Source: Flavobacteriaceae bacterium (GTDB taxonomy: Bacteria; Bacteroidota; Bacteroidia; Flavobacteriales; Flavobacteriaceae). From it: a stretch of DNA of 38,471 nt. The translations under genes were made by a program, and so were the position numbers. The stretch lies in NCBI GenBank assembly GCA_020435965.1, contig JAGQYS010000041.1:1-38471 (forward strand), in the 5' to 3' direction. Below are positions 35,230-38,471 of the stretch, piece by piece. Below the pieces are notes generated by a model. The model was not told the DNA's origin, did not search any database, and worked only from the letters and a program-made list of their open reading frames with translations. Each line of letters opens with the position of its first letter. Positions within the stretch are counted from its first letter, which is position 1.

Positions 35230-35773
35230 TTTGTTTATGTACTTTAGCATATCGTCTCACCCAAAGCATCCACAATAAAAACACCATTCCGTAAATGATC
35301 AATGGAAAAATAATGGTGTGCAAAATATCACGTCGCCAAGGATAATGATACAATCCTATAGATAAAATCACAATCCTTATCAAGTTCACAATGTAAATAA
35401 GAACACTTCCTGCCAGAATATATATTATTGTTGCCTTAAAGGTATCAGCAAAGGCAATAACGAATGAAATAAAAAGGATAATGATACTAATGGAATTACA
35501 ACCCTCTACCACTCTAGCCACAAATTTGTTTTCAATGATTATTTTCATTGAAGCTTCGTTGGCATGCTCAACCACTTCGGCATTATAGCCTAAAACTTCA
35601 AACAGCGTTTCACTTTGCCTAGCTACTAAATTGGTAAAATAATCAGGATAATAATTGGCTCCAGTTGAAAAATCCAAGTAGAATTTATAGGCAACCGAAA
35701 GCACTGCATAAGTGAGCAAAAACGTCAGGATAAACTTAATTACCGACTTATATTTTATAATGAGTTCTTTCAA
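35222..35773 (-). CDS. xrtF: exosortase family protein XrtF
   Basis: The 183-aa membrane transpeptidase-like protein has about five helices. The exosortase catalytic residues are in place: Cys92 (VEGCNSISI), Arg133 (NLIRIVILS) and His152 (DILHTIIF). Exosortases cleave C-terminal sorting signals of exported proteins, often coupled to glycan attachment. The start must be TTG at 35773, because a TAA lies directly upstream in frame and no ATG occurs before residue 76. The substrate is not evident in the window. Confidence 0.9.
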   Translation of the reverse strand: MKELIIKYKSVIKFILTFLLTYAVLSVAYKFYLDFSTGANYYPDYFTNLVARQSETLFEVLGYNAEVVEHANEASMKIIIENKFVARVVEGCNSISIIILFISFVIAFADTFKATIIYILAGSVLIYIVNLIRIVILSIGLYHYPWRRDILHTIIFPLIIYGMVFLLWMLWVRRYAKVHKQNE

Positions 35774-35863
35774 TTACTTTGGGAATAATTTCAACTTAAA
35801 ATTATAGAAACTAAGTTGTTTAAATTTTAGTTATTTAACTACTTTTACCAAAATTTTCAACAC

Positions 35864-36322
35864 ATGAACTTAGATATCTTAAAACCAAAAGTAACCGAAA
35901 TTGTAACAAATGCAAGTGAAACTATTGAAAATCGTTTACTTAATATATGCAAATTGTTAGAATCTCATGTAGATTATTACAACTGGGTTGGGTTTTATTT
36001 TAGAAATGGTGATAAGGAAGAGCTAAAACTTGGTCCTTATGTTGGTGCGCCAACAGACCATACCATTATTCCTTTTGGAAAAGGCATTTGCGGACAAGTG
36101 GCTGTGAGCAATCAAAATTTTGTGGTGCCAGACGTGGCTGCTCAAGACAATTATATTGCTTGTAGCATTACTGTAAAAGCCGAAATTGTGATTCCTATTT
36201 TTGTGAATGGTGAAAATATTGGCCAAATAGATATTGACTCCAACACTCCTGACCCTTTTACTGAAGCCGACGAACGCTTTTTGGAGTTTGTTTGTAAAGA
36301 AGTTGCTGGGATTTTACTCTAA
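35864..36322 (+). CDS. GAF-domain free methionine-(R)-sulfoxide reductase
   Basis: The 152-aa protein is a single GAF domain of the fRMsr type, which reduces free Met-R-sulfoxide. It has NWVGFYF and LGPYVG, then Cys76 in GKGICGQVA and Cys100 in NYIACSITVKAEIVIP. These correspond to the resolving and catalytic cysteines of the E. coli enzyme; the third Cys of that enzyme is absent. DIDS near residue 123-126 is typical. The stop overlaps the stop of the convergent small membrane protein gene by two bases. Confidence 0.88.
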   Translation: MNLDILKPKVTEIVTNASETIENRLLNICKLLESHVDYYNWVGFYFRNGDKEELKLGPYVGAPTDHTIIPFGKGICGQVAVSNQNFVVPDVAAQDNYIACSITVKAEIVIPIFVNGENIGQIDIDSNTPDPFTEADERFLEFVCKEVAGILL

Positions 36323-36561
36323 TTCCTATTTCTTTTTAAAATATTCTTATATAAAATTCCAAACAAACAATAAAACCCTATCAATAAGGCTATTAGAACT
36401 AGAATACCTAGAACAATTCCAATCCACCAAACAAAACTAGATATATCCCAAGCCCAACCAACAGTCTTATTAATTCCCCAGACTTGAGCCGAATCTGATA
36501 AAAACATAAATGTGATAAAAATTAATATCACTAATAATAAAATCAATAATGCTTTCTTCAT
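36319..36561 (-). CDS. small two-helix membrane protein, hypothetical
   Basis: The 80-aa protein has a hydrophobic N-terminus (about 3-21), a short segment SDSAQVWGINKTVGWAWDIS, a second helix (about 44-70) and a basic tail KNILKRNRN. I do not recognise a family. It ends head-on with the GAF gene. The helix, short polar stretch, helix and basic tail layout could equally be a simple two-pass membrane protein. Confidence 0.6.
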   Translation of the reverse strand: MKKALLILLLVILIFITFMFLSDSAQVWGINKTVGWAWDISSFVWWIGIVLGILVLIALLIGFYCLFGILYKNILKRNRN

Positions 36562-36653
36562 ACTACAAAGCTAAAATTTTAAGCTTGTTAACAACTCCTC
36601 TTTTTAGTTAAAAAGTCCAATACATTTTCAATAAAAAACGCTTGTAAATTGCT

Positions 36654-36661
36654 TATTTTTG
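36654..36661 (+). promoter_or_regulatory. possible -7 element for purH
   Basis: TATTTTTG matches TAnnTTTG 22 bp upstream of the purH ATG. The -33 region is weak. Confidence 0.4.
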
Positions 36662-36683
36662 ATGGCTTATTAAAACATCTATA

Positions 36684-38216
36684 ATGAGCAATAATAAAAC
36701 CATAAAATCTGCCTTAATTTCCGTTTTCAGTAAAGACGGTTTAGCACCAATTGTAAAAAAACTTAACGAGCAAGGCGTTACCATTTACTCCACTGGTGGC
36801 ACACAAAAATTTATAAACGACTTAGGCATCAACGTAGTTCCAGCAGAAGATATCACCTCTTATCCTTCCATTCTTGGTGGTCGTGTAAAAACGCTTCATC
36901 CTAAAATATTTGGTGGTATTTTAAATCGTCAGGACAATGCTCAAGATGTTGCAGAATTAGCAGAGTATAATATTCCGCAAATTGATTGCGTCATTGTAGA
37001 TTTATATCCTTTCGAAAAAACAGTGGCTTCAGGTGCAAGTCATCAGGATATTATTGAAAAGATTGATATTGGTGGTATTTCGTTAATTCGTGCTGCTGCA
37101 AAAAATTATAATGACGTTATCTGTGTGTCTTCAGTTGAAGATTATGCAGATTTTTTAGAGTTGATTTCAGAAAACAATGGTTCAACAACTGAAGCAGATA
37201 GAAAACGTTTTGCAGCAAAATCGTTTAACGTGTCGTCGCATTACGATTCTGCCATTTTTAATTATTTCAACAAAAATCATGAAATTGCTACATTGAAGAT
37301 TAGTGAAACCAAAGGCCAAGTGTTGCGTTATGGTGAAAATCCACATCAAAAAGGATTTTTCTTTGGAGATTTTGAAGCGATGTTTGATAAACTTCACGGC
37401 AAAGAATTAAGCTATAACAACCTTTTGGATGTTGATGCAGCAGTAAATTTAATGAACGAGTTTAAAGGCGAAGCTCCAACCTTTGCCATTTTAAAACACA
37501 ACAATGCTTGTGGTTTAGCACAACGTGACACTGTTCATCAAGCTTATGTGGATGCCTTAGCAGGAGATCCAGTTTCGGCTTTTGGTGGCATTTTAATAAG
37601 CAACACTGAAATTGATACAGTTACAGCAAATGAAATTCATCAATTGTTTTGTGAAGTTGTAATTGCTCCTTCATTTTCAGAAGAAGCCATAGATATTCTT
37701 AAAGGTAAAAAGAACCGAATTCTATTAGTTCAAAAAGATATTGAATTACCAAAAACTACAGTTAGAACATGTTTAAATGGAGCTTTGGTTCAAGAAAGAG
37801 ATAACATAACAGATTCTCGTGACATGCTCACTACAGCAACAAACAGCTCACCTTCAGAAAGTGAACTTGAAGACTTATTATTCGCTTCAAAATTATGTAA
37901 GCACACCAAGTCAAACACCATTGTTCTTGCCAAAAACAAGCAGCTTTGCGCTAGCGGAACAGGACAAACCAGTCGCGTGGACGCATTGAATCAAGCCATT
38001 CACAAGGCACAATCATTTAACTTTGATTTAAAAGGCGCTGTGATGGCAAGTGATGCCTTTTTTCCATTTCCTGATTGTGTAGAAATTGCAAATAACGCAG
38101 GAATTACAGCTGTAATTCAACCTGGAGGCTCTATAAAAGATCAATTGAGTATTGATTATTGCAATGAAAATGACATGGCAATGGTTATGACTGGAACTCG
38201 TCATTTTAAACATTAA
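36684..38216 (+). CDS. purH: bifunctional AICAR transformylase / IMP cyclohydrolase
   Basis: The 510-aa enzyme catalyses the last two steps of de novo purine synthesis. The N-terminal MGS-like cyclohydrolase domain (about 1-150) has SALISVFSKDGLAPIV, GRVKTLHPKIFGGIL and the DLYPFE motif. The C-terminal transformylase (about 200-510) has the catalytic Lys271-His272 in KHNNACG, plus SGTGQTSRVDA and ASDAFFPFPDC. Length and motifs are complete. It is followed by mreB on the same strand. Confidence 0.97.
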   Translation: MSNNKTIKSALISVFSKDGLAPIVKKLNEQGVTIYSTGGTQKFINDLGINVVPAEDITSYPSILGGRVKTLHPKIFGGILNRQDNAQDVAELAEYNIPQIDCVIVDLYPFEKTVASGASHQDIIEKIDIGGISLIRAAAKNYNDVICVSSVEDYADFLELISENNGSTTEADRKRFAAKSFNVSSHYDSAIFNYFNKNHEIATLKISETKGQVLRYGENPHQKGFFFGDFEAMFDKLHGKELSYNNLLDVDAAVNLMNEFKGEAPTFAILKHNNACGLAQRDTVHQAYVDALAGDPVSAFGGILISNTEIDTVTANEIHQLFCEVVIAPSFSEEAIDILKGKKNRILLVQKDIELPKTTVRTCLNGALVQERDNITDSRDMLTTATNSSPSESELEDLLFASKLCKHTKSNTIVLAKNKQLCASGTGQTSRVDALNQAIHKAQSFNFDLKGAVMASDAFFPFPDCVEIANNAGITAVIQPGGSIKDQLSIDYCNENDMAMVMTGTRHFKH

Positions 38217-38340
38217 AATTCAGCAAAAAATAAAGTCGGTTTTTTAGAAGTCTGTTTCTCTAATAATAACGTATATTTTATTACATTTACAAACAGTCAG
38301 AATTTAATATTAACAACCCTCAGATAATTTACAAGAGCAC

Positions 38341-38471
38341 ATGGGATTTTTTGATTTCTTAACTGAAGAAATAGCCATAGATTTAGGAACCGCAAACACC
38401 TTAATTATTCACAATGACAAAGTTGTTGTAGATAGTCCATCCATCGTTGCACGAGACCGAATTTCAGGAAA
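38341..38471 (+). CDS. mreB: rod-shape-determining protein MreB (5' part)
   Basis: The first 43 codons are present before the window ends. MGFFDFLTEEIAIDLGTANTL contains the actin-fold phosphate-1 motif IDLGTANT, and VVDSPSIVARDR matches MreB. MreB forms membrane-bound filaments that guide wall synthesis. The 124-bp gap after purH shows no clear terminator, so it may be partly co-transcribed. Confidence 0.93.
   Translation, partial: MGFFDFLTEEIAIDLGTANTLIIHNDKVVVDSPSIVARDRISG

Overview
This AT-rich window with many tightly packed genes reads as the chromosome of a marine-type Flavobacteriaceae bacterium (Bacteroidota). The evidence is a complete gldK-gldL-gldM-gldN cluster (type IX secretion and gliding motor), the exosortase F pair, an HYC_CC_PP-type protein, DUF6090 and DUF983 proteins, absence of obvious Shine-Dalgarno sequences, and promoters of the Bacteroidota TTG-N19-23-TAnnTTTG type. 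The genus cannot be fixed from the sequence alone. I see no phage, insertion sequence, CRISPR array or rRNA. No gene-free stretch exceeds about 160 bases.

Layout. 1-7.1 kb: an initiator tRNA-Met gene, a secreted leucine-rich-repeat protein, a small zinc-ribbon protein, and a three-gene RND efflux operon (membrane fusion protein, pump, TolC), all on the minus strand. 7.1-10.7 kb: an ABC-F ATPase, a DUF983 membrane protein and a glycine-oxidase-like FAD enzyme. 10.7-19.2 kb (minus): topA, an arginase-fold protein whose metal-binding motifs are degenerate, then gldKLMN closed by a strong terminator. 19.3-20.2 kb: a multi-pass membrane protein divergent from miaB.

20.2-29.1 kb (plus): miaB, two tandemly duplicated lipoproteins, a sigma-54 activator without a sensor domain, a small ORF, lptE, a TPR-like protein, secG, groES and groEL. 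A well-formed sigma-54 (-24/-12) promoter lies in front of groES. 29.1-31.2 kb: a BNR-type beta-propeller protein and a DUF6090 protein. 31.3-34.8 kb (minus): a probable copper or heavy-metal outer-membrane system made of an HYC_CC_PP protein, a TonB-dependent receptor with a Cys-Cys pair in its plug, a secreted HMA-domain protein and a His/Cys-rich HMBD lipoprotein. 34.8-36.6 kb: XrtF with its partner protein, a GAF-type free methionine-R-sulfoxide reductase and a small membrane protein. 36.7 kb to the end: purH and the start of mreB.

Most of the window is core flavobacterial chromosome. The points most worth a second look are the sigma-54 promoter at groES close to a sigma-54 activator gene, the pseudo-arginase beside gldK together with three phased direct repeats upstream of gldK, the vicinal-cysteine metal cluster with its palindromic array and non-AUG starts, and the duplicated lipoprotein pair.
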